Of a stretch of DNA of 64,000 nucleotides, positions 44,915 through 56,400 are shown in pieces. The translations under genes and the position numbers were made by a program. This DNA comes from Alnus glutinosa. Its lineage: Eukaryota > Streptophyta > Magnoliopsida > Fagales > Betulaceae. The notes beneath the pieces were generated by a model. The model searched no databases, was not told the DNA's origin, and saw nothing but the letters and a program-made list of their open reading frames with translations. The stretch's first letter is position 1; each line of letters begins with the position of its first letter. The DNA is taken from the NCBI RefSeq assembly GCF_958979055.1, contig NC_084889.1:33235261-33299260 (forward strand), given 5' to 3'.

Positions 44915-47659
44915 AGTCTCAGCGGTGATATAATGGCACACGAGAAGAACGAGAATTGGAGAAAGCGTTTATGCGCCAAAACGTGGGGATTGATTGCCGT
45001 TCGATTGTTATGCCGCGTGATGTGCGGTAGAGATTGGACCAGAAGGAAGTTTCTCTGACGGTGATTACCGTTTTGTGTGCGGTGGAAAACGGCTTCGTTA
45101 GTCAACGTTTGTTGGTTTCTTTGTTATTACCCATCGTTTTGTTTTTTCTTTCACTAGCTGGAGTATTTTTTTTAAAAAAAAAAATTTATAATTTCTTTTT
45201 ATATTTTAAATTATTTATAATTTAATTAAAATCATTTAGTCTTTTAAGATTTGGATATTACTGCTTTTATTACAAATTTCTTCTAAATTGACATGAAAAT
45301 CTATCTAATACTTATCACATTAGTCACTAAAACATAGACGGTCATGTGGTAGTCTACACAGTATTTATCATGTTTACAGACAGATGGGACAATCCATGTG
45401 ATTTTTCTTAAATCGGTCACTAAAATGTAAATTGTTGCCAAACAGTTTATATGGCACTTATTCTCATAAAATGTAAATTGTCACATAAATTTTTAAGATA
45501 ATTATAATATAAGATACCATAAAAATTTTTCCTTCCTTTTTTTCTTTGAAAAAAAAAAAAACATTTTCCTTTCACGATACTATCAAAATGGATTATGATC
45601 ATGATCTTCAAGAGTTTTTAGAGAACTACACTTAAAATTTTAAATATTATTTAAAGATTAAATGATTAGAATTTATCATATTTATCAGCTTGATACTAGA
45701 TCACATTTTAAAAAAAATAAATAAATGTGATAAATAGTAAAGTGGTAAAATTTGAATATAGTTGTGCTTTAAAGAACTTAAAAAAGCTTTCAAAAACTAT
45801 AGTGAATCTTGATCCAAGATAAATAATATATTATTGATGTCACTTGAATTCAAGCTTAAGGTAATGATGCATGCTCTTCGTTTGTTTCTCAGTATTAAAT
45901 TTCTTGCAATTTTTTTTTTTTTAATTATAGAATCAATACAATCCAAATTCTTTATTTTATTTTTAGGGAGGCAAAAAATATCCACATTAAATTTAGTTTT
46001 CTTGAGTCCTATTCATGGTCACTATCACTATCAATCTAAAAATATGTAAAAACAAAGGTAAGTGGGGAATAAGCATCCTACTTATATTTCCAATAAATGG
46101 AGAAAAGGTGGGGAATTAGGTCTCTTGAGTCTTGACCTATATATCCTTTTCAGAAAGATACATTTAAGAGGTCCTTTTAAATGTGCAAATGATCAAAACT
46201 AGGACGAATGTCTAATGATAACTCTTCAACCTAATATTCTTCCTAAATTATAATTTTTTTTATTAACCAAAATATCAATTTAAGACTACTTGATGATATT
46301 CACCTTCCACTCAAATTAGTATAAAACTTATCAAGAAAATGGACATGTTGGGTTCGATTTTATCTCTTTATTTCCTTTATTTTCTGATTTTCAAGCGATA
46401 AAAACCCTAATGGATAACAATTATAATTAACCCTATAAACTAATATTGAGCATTTGTTCAACATTATTTGGTAGATTGCTGCAGACCAAAACAATGAGAT
46501 ACAAGGCAAGACAGAGACAACCCAACAGAAAATTGCAAGGTGGGAGGGTAGTTGGACCACACCATTTCGTCACTGCACCACCCACCAAGCCACCACAGGC
46601 ACAAAGCACCAATTAAATGGAGGTTAACTTCTAATTGCCTTTTTTTTGCTTTCTTATTTGGTGGGTTTTTATGTCATGTGAATAGAAAATAGACACTTAT
46701 CTTTAGATTAAGTTTCCTGTTGCCTTTTTCCGGGTACACTGCATGAAGTTTATTATAAAGATAAGTGTGAAGATATCAGTTGCTTAGTGGAGGGATTAGT
46801 GAAAATTGAAGCAGTACGCAAAGGAGCCAAGCTTGATCTAGCTTGCTTAGGAAAGACTATAACCCCACACTAACCATAATAAACCTCGAACAACGACATG
46901 CTAATCAACGCTTAAAATCATGTAATTGTGTAGGGCGATCACAGCCAAATGGACAGGCGAGAAGGAGAGGATACGAGAATGTAACCAGTAAAGCATTTAG
47001 ACGCGGCCCATCTTGTCCTATCATGGGTGCAGAAGTTTAGACTTTTGTGAACTTTCCTAACCAAGAGGACGTAGGGATGTAACTGCAAATTTAAGAAATA
47101 ATGGGAGCTAACTTCGAGTCGACTATGAGATTCGGATGGTTGAGAGCCAACATGACAACTGAAGTTTTTGGTAACTACTATTTTTGACTACTTTTTTTCC
47201 ATCAGATGATGTACCAAGCCAACCTACAATCACAACCAAAGAAGTTATCCATTTGTATAATGTCCTCGACAAAAATTCTTGATTGTAAGTGTATTTGTTC
47301 AACCCTCGCTATCATTGTTAATACTTCAGAAACTGCCAGCTGATTTTCTACTCTACAAATCGATGGATAAGTGCCCTCCTCTGACTGTAGGCTTATGCCA
47401 CTCCTTTGCAGAGCTTAACAGCATAATTCCTAGTGTAAAATCCAGTCTCAGATTCCTGAAGTTATGGCCATTGCCTGAGTTGCTGTATTATCCTTTCCGC
47501 AAGACCCAAGTTTCTTATTCATGGTGAAGTTCCAAAAAAGGATGTCCAACATCATGAACCCACAAACTCACAACCACCACCATATTCATGAGCTCAGCTT
47601 GCTCAACCACCGCATTTAAAACAAAGGGTCAGGCAGGGTTTTAGCTTTAGACATATGCT

Positions 47660-47682
47660 TTTTTTTTTTTTTTTTGAAAAGA
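47660..47682 (-). mobile_element. 23-nt retro-insertion (CTTTTC plus poly(A))
   Basis: On the plus strand T17 then GAAAAG lies between two perfect copies of AGCTTTAGACATATGCT (47643-47659, 47683-47699). It has a different tail (TTC-A(n)) from the ACTTATC class. Confidence 0.75.
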
Positions 47683-48058
47683 GCTTTAGACATATGCTAG
47701 CAACAAATTTCTAATTCTTTAGTACTTTTAGTTTCCCCTTGGAACTGCTGGAGAGAGAGAGAGCGCAAAAGCAAAAAGTGTTATTTCCAAACACTAGAAA
47801 AAAAAAAATAATAAAATAAAATAAAATTCACTTGTGAACCAAGTTCCATTCTATGAGTCTTTTGAGGGTTAGTAGACAAAGTACAACTTTTAAGACATTC
47901 AGACGAAATTATATATTTCAAAGCGCATCAAATGAAGATCCTTACATAACAATATAAAATGTGCTTGAAAAGGGTAGGGTACCTAATCTTGGCAACAATG
48001 AATAGTATCCTTTATGCTAAGTAGAAGGGGAGGGGAAAGATTCAAAACAAATAGCATT

Positions 48059-51000
48059 TTAGTTTTCCTCTTGAGTGGGCGATTCAAGCATTCTCACAGC
48101 ACGAGGAAGCATAAACTCGGCAAATATGGGATAGTGAGAGGATGGGTAGTATCCATCAATGTTATCATTCACCACTTCACAAGAAACAGGAATCAGAGAT
48201 CTACCTCTGAAGAGAATCCAATCAATGTGTAGATCCTGAGTTTGACGATCCCAGCAAAGGCAGAGAGCTCTGAAAATCAACTTGAGATATTCAAGAGCTC
48301 CCTGTTTGTCACCTGACAGCACCAAATACTATCAAGTGAGGCCATGGCTATAACATGATCAAGGATCAGTCTAAAAGGAGCAAAGTGATACCTTTGAATC
48401 CATGGTAAGTGCGTATGAGAGAAACATTTTTCCTCACACGGGCATTGGGCCATGCATCCCTCATATCCCCCACAACACCATGCTCTCTGGAGGCAAATAG
48501 AGTGAAAGACCAAAAGTAATTTAATTCATATCCTAACAGGAAAAGGCTAACACGTTCATTTTGCAATAAAATGTAAAGATGATGCATTATTAGGTACTAA
48601 CTACAAATAATGAAAATTCAAACTACTTATCAAGAAAATGATAACCAGGAAGCAATGGTAGGGGATTCTTTTACCAGGCTATTTTATTTTCTATTTTCTA
48701 ACAAGTATGAACCATTAACAACTTATCATCAAGGAGACGGGTAGGTTTCCTTTTATATACTATAAAAAGTTGGACTACACTGCTTATTACCATCATACAC
48801 AATCAAGAGGAATTCCCTCCATATGTTACAACGTCCTCAATAACATGCTGGATGGAAAAGTTGATGTAGATTAAGTCCTAAACCATTAAAGAGCCACGAC
48901 TCCCCTTTCTGTCAACACAAAACAAATTGGAAAAAAAATGTATATTTGAATGCTCCCAAATGACATGTCTTGAATAGGGTTGCATTCACATGATAGTACT
49001 TTCTTCTGCTTTTTTTTTAAGGAAAAAATTTTGATAACCAACATTCATGTGATAGTAGCAGCATTAAAGTAGAATCATATTCAATGGATTAGACAAGTGA
49101 TTCCGGTTCCTACAACAAAATTGATTGCCCACAAGAAAATAAGAGGTCGTGTTCCATCGTCCCAGGAAACAGTTGAACTATTTGTTTTATTCTTCTCTCT
49201 CTGAAACAGAAGCATTTGTATTCCAAACATAGAAGCAGTGAGATAATGAATTGTTCTTCTCAAAATAGTTTTCCATAAATCACAAGTTCCTTTTAATTAC
49301 TCCATATTCATAGTTTAATTTTCAAACAGAAGATCCATAACTCAAAAAAGGATTATTATCTATATATGTGGTTAACATTCAATAAACAAGAAATAGGACA
49401 GGACCATAAAACAGCTGGACATCTACATGTCAATGAATACCTTGATCTCCCAAGAAGAAAACGCCCTGTAGTTGATTCCTTTGGTGTGTTGAATCCTCCG
49501 CAGTATACAACTGGTAAGCTAGGAGGTAGGGATGCAATGTGCTGCCATGTGAGTAAAGCACTTCGTCTACGAGCACGAGGACTGAACTGATCCATATTTG
49601 TATTGACGATCTGAAATGAAAACCCTGGTGGCTCGACTCGTTTCAATTGGAATGTGTGGACATCATGTCAAAGAAACAAATGATACAATACTCTAGGATA
49701 GAAAAATAAAAGCACTATGTAAAAGGCAGTTTAATGCCAGATAAAGTAAATTTACAAGGATATCACCCATGTTGCAATACATGGAACATCAGAACCCCAT
49801 GACATGCTTCCAGGAACAGAAGGCGCCTCTGACAACCAGAAAGTTCCACCTTCTACCACCTCTACCTTCATTTAATAAAAGAGTGAAGTAACCAAAAAAA
49901 TAAAAAATTTGACAAATGAAAATTAGAAATCTATGCCATATTGGAAAGAATCAATCTTGTACCTTCTCCTTGTCATAGAAGATGGTGCAATGTTCATCTG
50001 AAGTGTCTTCAGATCCTTTCCTTGATATTCCAAATTGAGCATAACCTAATAGATAATATTAGAGAAAGAAAAGAGTCCAATTACAAGCTGAATTTCCATG
50101 TATAGGATGATAATAGCAGGGAAAGATCAGAAATAACATGAACACCAGATCATTACATTCCTTTTACCGTATCCAAGTTAATAAGTAAACAAAATAAGAA
50201 GAGGAAGGATCAAGCACAACAAACTTCTTAATCTATATGATTAAGGAAACAATCAGAACTTAAAAGAAGAATGACTTCCATGCCTAAATGAGCAAATTAT
50301 TACAAGAAACATCACTTGAATCACACAACTCACTCACTAAAAGTGTTGAATCTATTGCTAGGTGAAGATAACATTTGCAGTCCCACATATACAGAGATTA
50401 TCTTTTGGGTTTCATGATGTGTGTGTGTGTATCTATGAATCTACAAAGACTAATCTATGCTTGTATCTATGTGTATAGTACCTATTGAAAGCTCTCATAT
50501 GACAATCCTAGTACAAGAACATCTATACAAATCTCACACAAACACCCGAATCCACATGTACATCTATGATCCATATTTTGATTAATATTCTTCCTATCAG
50601 AATGAACAAGGGTCTATGTAGACCTGGCTGAGACTGAGATGGGATCTATCTCCATCGGAAACTGTAAGCAAAGGCATGGCATTTATACATTCAATGCAAT
50701 CTGATCATATCAGGTATTAGGTGGTTGGGCACCATGCCACCACATAGAACTTTCTTATATTCAGTGCGAGTATGAATATACAATATCTCAGACTCTCAGT
50801 AGCACATAAATGCAATCTAATTAATATATGTATAAATCTGGCTCCATTTTAAACTATTAGAAAATTATTTCCAGCCAACTTCTTTGATGATAAAGTTACT
50901 ACTGCCTAAGTCTATAGTAATAATTCATGAGACGATAAAAAAGTTACCTGGCAAGCCCTGCTGAATATAATCCAATTGGGATTGCAGTCCTGAACCAAGA

Positions 51001-51551
51001 CAGAAAAAAATATATATATGAAATGAGTTTAAAGAAAGAAAAGCCAAATCATCAATATTTATGAAAATATACTCAGCTCAAACTATATGAAGCAAAAGAA
51101 GCACCCCAAAGAATAAATTAACGAAACCCAATCCAGTTCTATCATTCAAAAGGAGTATGATTAAGAAGAGTAAGAATTAAGAACTCTTCAACCAAAAACA
51201 TCATTCACCCAAATTTTTGTTCACTGGCCAAGCATTTCAACAGGAAAACCGAAAACCACACCCTAAAAGAAGAAAAACCCACCTCCAAAACACCAGTCAA
51301 TGAAGACCCAGATCAACCATTTCAATCAAAAAACAAGCACGACCAAGATCCACACTACAACACACACAAACATTCATGTATAGACGCGTGTAAGGAGAGG
51401 AAGAGAGACCTTGTTGGGTACAGAGGATCATTGGGGAGTAGCTGGTGATGACGCTGATACACAAATCCCTCCTCTTCTCCCATGAATTAGGACTGTCTGG
51501 TGGCTGATCTTCATGAAGATTGAAGGTCATCACTGTTAAAGAAACACTCAT
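48059..51551 (-). CDS. DNase I-like (endonuclease/exonuclease/phosphatase-fold) protein
   Basis: Seven exons on the minus strand: 51551-51410, 50989-50948, 50045-49963, 49865-49764, 49655-49441, 48486-48392, 48312-48059; 310 aa. Intron 4 is a U12-type AT-AC intron; the others are GT-AG. The fold is recognised from the opening MTFNLHEDQ, the block VVYCGGFNT (172-180), LHIDWILFRG (254-263) and SSHYPIFAEF (284-293). In active EEP enzymes the matching motifs are usually LQE, GDFN, RIDYI and SDH. Here Gln47 stands at the Glu site, Gly177 at the Asp of GDFN and Ser285 at the Asp of SDH, so catalytic power is doubtful unless the plant clade uses other residues. There is no signal peptide. Substrate unknown. 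From memory the same protein type lies next to LAP genes in Arabidopsis. Confidence 0.85.
49656..49763 (-). other. U12-type AT-AC spliceosomal intron (intron 4 of the DNase I-like gene)
   Basis: On the minus strand the intron begins ATATCCTTG, a match to the U12 5' splice site ATATCCTT. It contains the branch-site-like TTTCTTTGAC at 49676-49667, whose branch A is 12 nt from the end, and ends CCAC. Joining TGG GTG to ACA TTC CAA keeps the frame and gives ATWVTFQLK. No GT-AG pair fits the reading frame here. Confidence 0.85.
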
Positions 51552-51717
51552 TTTCTCTCTAGTCTCTTTCTTTCTCTCTATCCTTTCTTTTCTGCTACAT
51601 GATCATTAATTACCCAAATATTTTTCAACAAAGAGCAAAGTGAACAACTTTACGCATATTCGTTTCGTGTGGACTCCAACAGAAGAGTCACTGATGAACA
51701 GTACGGTTGAAGAGCGT

Positions 51718-51720
<3 letters not shown>

Positions 51721-51748
<28 letters not shown>
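51721..51748. repeat. (GA)n microsatellite upstream of the DNase I-like gene
   Basis: About 14 GA units, 170 bp upstream of the start codon (CT on the coding strand). Confidence 0.85.
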
Positions 51749-52593
51749 TACTCAAACCTCAATTATAATTTATGTCTGAACTGAGAATTTTTCTACGATT
51801 TATTTGGGTTTTGACCATGCACGTGCGAGGTCCAGTATATCGACCCTATACGCACGTGTCAATATATTTTCCGGGGTCACTCCGGTTGTTGTTGTGACAT
51901 GTGCATTTACAATAAAGTTTCGTTTGCAAAGCACGAGTATTACTATAAGAATGATTTATTTCTTCTAAAATTTATATGATTTTTAAAATTATTATTAAAT
52001 ATATTATATACGATAATCTAATAATAGCTTCAAAGCTACAACTATTTTGGGAGGATTCAAAAGAGGATTTATATTCTTCTATTAGCATTACTTTCGATGT
52101 ATTCTAATTTTTATCTTCTTTTTTTTTTTTTTTTTTACGTGTAATGTGACATGTCACCTCATGTCTTTTTTGTGTTCTCAAAATCTTAAAATTGATATGG
52201 ACTTTTAAAATAAATTTAATTATAATTTTAAAATCTATGTCACTTTTAAAAGAACACAGAAAAGATATAAAATGGTATTTAGAATTATTCATTTTCTACT
52301 TAAGCACAAAATTTATTTTTATTAAAATAGTATTTAAATAATTAAAATAACTTTTTCTTTATTGAACTTATATTTTTAGAATAAATGATAATTGAACACT
52401 TTAAATAATATGAAAGACACTTGCTCCGAGTAGTTTTGCTTTCAATGTCTCATTTTTTAATTGATTATTTCTTCTTTGATTTTTGTTAGCTGATATAATT
52501 CATAAAAAAAAAAAAAAATAAATAATGTTATTCATACAAATCATGCTCATTTATTACATTCATTAAGTTGCGTTTTAAACAATCTTCTATGTT

Positions 52594-52609
52594 TTTTTTT
52601 TTTTTTTGA
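52594..52609 (-). mobile_element. 16-nt retro-insertion (TTC plus poly(A))
   Basis: A T-rich run ending GAA sits between AAACAATCTTCTATGTT (52577-52593) and AAACAATCTCCTATGTT (52610-52626), which differ at one base. Same tail type as 47660-47682. Confidence 0.65.
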
Positions 52610-53420
52610 AAACAATCTCCTATGTTAATTACTAAATGAAGGTTAAAAAAAAAAAAAAACACCTAAAATACATCACGTCAACTGATATGAAATGTGTAAA
52701 CAATAATATTACTCTTAACCACAACAATATGCAGAACACAAGCAATACATGATACAACACTAGACAAAAAACTGATTGATGTTACATGCTTTTGTTGTCG
52801 TAGGCAAATATGTTACCACATTATTTAAAAAGTTTAAATATATAAAATTAAATACAACAAAATAAAATATTAATTATAAATAGTTCATCTCTATTAACTA
52901 AAATAGAGCGAAACCTTATCGGGCTAGTGCTCTCTTATCTAGCCAAACCTTGATAAACCTCACCAAATACCAAGAGTACTCCACCATTTACACACACAGA
53001 AGACCACCATCAACATGAAACACAAAGTACATAGATAAATAAACCATGTAAGTTGAGGATCGTCTCCATTTCAAGTGAAAATTAAGAAAATCCATTTCAT
53101 CGTCCAAATTATATTTTAAAGATTTAACGATGTATATGCTATCACATAGTAAATATGTTACCACGTCATTTTAAATTTAATTTGAGCCATAAAATAGAGA
53201 GAATCTTATTCCAGCTTAGAGACATCTAAGAACATTGTTTAAGTTGAAAATCAAGAAGTGTTAATTTCCTGTAACAAACCCCATCACTTCTCGACTCCTT
53301 CAACATATTTTATTCATATAAGTTATAACTGATCACATCATTAGAAACCCCACCAAGATGCATCTGTTTTCCACACTCCTGCTTCACTGATGTGTATGAG
53401 AGAACCCAACACCTTTGCAT

Positions 53421-56400
53421 CTAAGAAGAGTTCTTCAAAACCCACTCCACTAAAGTAGCAATGCCAAATCCTGTTGCAGTGCGTTTCTTCTCGTTCCAAA
53501 CTGGGCCAGCCAGGTCGATATGCATCCATTGAACCTTCTCATCAACAAACTGCAAAAAGCACAACTCAACAAGTTTCAGAAATTCATAGCAACTGCAATT
53601 GAAGAGAATCTTGCTCAAAAGGGAGACAAAATAAAGGCAGCAATTAGCATGGGAACATCATTCCCCCACTCCGATGACCCAATCGCCAAATATGCACCCT
53701 AAAACCCCCCCCACTTCTTTCCTCGTAGGGAAGAAATTTAATTTAAAAAAGGAAAGATACAAAACAAAATATTAAAAAGAGAAAAAAAAAATGCAGATAG
53801 AGAAGAGAGAGACCCCGCAACTCAGAGTTACGATCAAGAGACTCTGAAGAACAAGTAAAAAGCACGATAATTCAGAGAAGGAAAATGAACGGATCATATA
53901 CCTGCTTCAAAAATAGAGCAGCAGTGATAGCACCACCTGCCCGACCACCGGTGTTGAGCATATCAGCTACTCCTGATTTCATTGACTCCCAATAACTTTC
54001 CTCCAATGGCATTCTCCAGAGTTTCTCCCCACTGACCTCTGAAGCTGCAAATACCTCCTTGGCCAAGTCATCACTGGGTGTAAAGATACCTATAAAAGAA
54101 AAGGTTTGCCATCAATAAATAGCTGTTATCCCAGGAATCATGTTGTTAAAGAGTTCAGCAGATATTCTGATTTCTTGGATTTTTGTACTTCTTTTTCTCA
54201 CTAAAGGAATTTTCTCTTATATACTTCATGTTTACTAGGGTTGCGCCCGTCTACACTTTTAATGAAATGCATTACTTAACCAAAAAAATAAAAAAAAAAG
54301 TTCAGCAGATATATGAAAGATTGTGAATCCAGCTGGTAAAAAGCCACCATAGTAATAGCCTTGGACAAATGGCAAACATAACCTATGATGTTTCGACTCC
54401 ATTCCATGAACATCATGCAGGATTGCCGATGTACAACTATTTCTTATAAGCTACAGCTAACCAAATTTCAAAACCAGTGTGCTTTTCTTTTCCTCTTTTT
54501 CTATGTCTACAACACATGCATCACCTAAAACTGCACTCGAAATCTTTTGTTGGTTTTTCCTGATTTGTTCACATTAGAACGTTGTATGGTTCTCAGAACT
54601 CAAATCACAGCAGGATAGAAAACCAAAATAAATAGTTCACCACCACGATTATGAGAAAATGCAATACCTGCAACTGAGGGCCCAAGAGCAACTACGCAAG
54701 CGCCAGTTAAGGTTGCCAGGTCAACTATCTGCAGAACAATTAAGAGTAGTGTGAGCCAGATCCTAAAACCAAATTAAACATCTTAACAAGATGGAAACTC
54801 TTTCAGGAAAAAGAAAAAAAGTTAAAAGAACAGGGTGAAGGATGTCCTGTATTTCCGTGCAATTCCACAATGACATGTATACATGACTTTGAATTTTATC
54901 AGGTTCTGGATATAATAGAATACAACTGATACTCTGGATTCAATGAAACACTGAGAAGATTTTATGATGCATCATGTTCTCCATAATACCAGTCAGATAT
55001 TTGATTTTCAATTTTTTTTTTCTGCAACAAAAATTAGAGGATAGAGGACCACTGGTTTTTGCCCTTTGAAACTGGATAAAGACACCACTAATCAAACATA
55101 AAATAAACGGAAGTCGAAAAATTTTGTGCTTACATAACTTGAATACAAGAAGAATATATCAGATCTGTTATAATTATTCTTGGAATTATCGAAGACTGAT
55201 GCATTGCCATGACACATTATTTTAAGTATTACCTTCTCGACACCTTGGTTACAAGCATATACCAAAGCATCTGCCAGTGTTAGTCTGCCTTCAGCATCGG
55301 TGTTATTAACCTGCAGTAGCAATTGAAGAGAACAAAAAATATCAGTTTAAAGACATGAATGCAGAACCTCAAAAGTTAAGCCACTAATGCTCCTGAAAAC
55401 TATTAAGACTTGATAGTTTCAATACTAAATGTGCAACGTAAACATCAATAGCACACAATGGCAACAAATATCCATAACCTGAATACTTTATGCCGTTATA
55501 ATTATTGTTGTTCACCAACAAAAAGAAAATCTGAAGTATGCCACTGAAAATCAAGTCTCGGATGTCTATTACTTGATTACCATTAAACAATTAACTCTAA
55601 TTTATTCATTAAAAAAAAATCTAATTACTTGAAATGTGACAACCTTCTGAAGCAATATCTTGAATCATATAGAATACAAAAAAGACTGGAAAAGTGTCCA
55701 GCCAGTCCATGTGCCAATATTTTCCATTGCCCTATAATTACATTTTAGACTGGATAACAAAACACAATGTGCCAGTAAATGGTAAGTTTCAAAGGCAACT
55801 AGGCAAGTTAAGTTGGCATGCAACCAATCAAATATTATTTTATGTCAAGTATATTATCACGCTCCACAAACCTTCATAATGCATTTGAAATTATTCTTAA
55901 TATTTTGGGGTGGCTTAGGAAATTCTTGTATATTGAACTGCATGAATATATTTTCTATAGAAATTCGAACACCATGAGTGGAGGTACTTTAGAAAATGAT
56001 GACCATCATCACCTGCAATAGTGAAAATTTAAGATAAAAGCATTCAATAAATCCCAAACCTGGTCTTAGAGGGACAGAGTTTTCCTCCAAACTAGGTTGG
56101 AGGAACTTCTTCCAACCTAATCTATAAAAATGCCATATGTCCTTTCGCATATGAGAAGCATAAGTTCTTTTCTATTACAAGGGAAAAGTTGGATTCGTTG
56201 GAAGAGCAAATGCATTTTTAATCAAATGTCTTCCAACTTAGTCATTGCAATTAAAAAAAGCATGCACTTCTCACATGCAAAGGGACACATGACATTTTTA
56301 TAAATTGGGTTGGATGAACTTCCTCCAACCCAGCTTGGAGGAAATCTTTGTCCGTCTTAGAGTATCAAATATGATTACAAGTTCAATTTTCTTAATGGTT

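Larger units (their letters stand above)
44838..48058. other. Intergenic region upstream of the TMN8-like gene
   Basis: 44838-45050 should be the TMN8 leader and promoter, with a (CT)n tract. 45160-46330 is AT-rich and featureless. At 46360-47640 there are modestly GC-richer stretches and an 82-codon plus frame (47279-47527), but no domain I recognise and no consistent splice pattern. A short retro-insertion lies at 47660-47682. Confidence 0.55.
51552..53420. other. Intergenic region between the DNase I-like gene and LAP
   Basis: It holds the DNase I-like promoter with a (GA)n tract (51721-51748), AT-rich DNA, a short poly(A)-type insertion at 52594-52609, and the LAP 3' flank. No gene is seen. 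Confidence 0.65.

Noticed and set aside
47279..47527. An 82-codon plus-strand frame with a protein-like look
   Set aside because: No domain, no supporting splice sites or neighbouring exons, and it stands alone in intergenic DNA. A gene fragment is possible but unsupported.
49740..49770. A GT-AG junction for intron 4 of the DNase I-like gene using GTGATA or GTAAAT
   Set aside because: No AG acceptor before TTCCAATTG keeps the frame without adding out-of-family residues; the U12 AT-AC pair fits fully.
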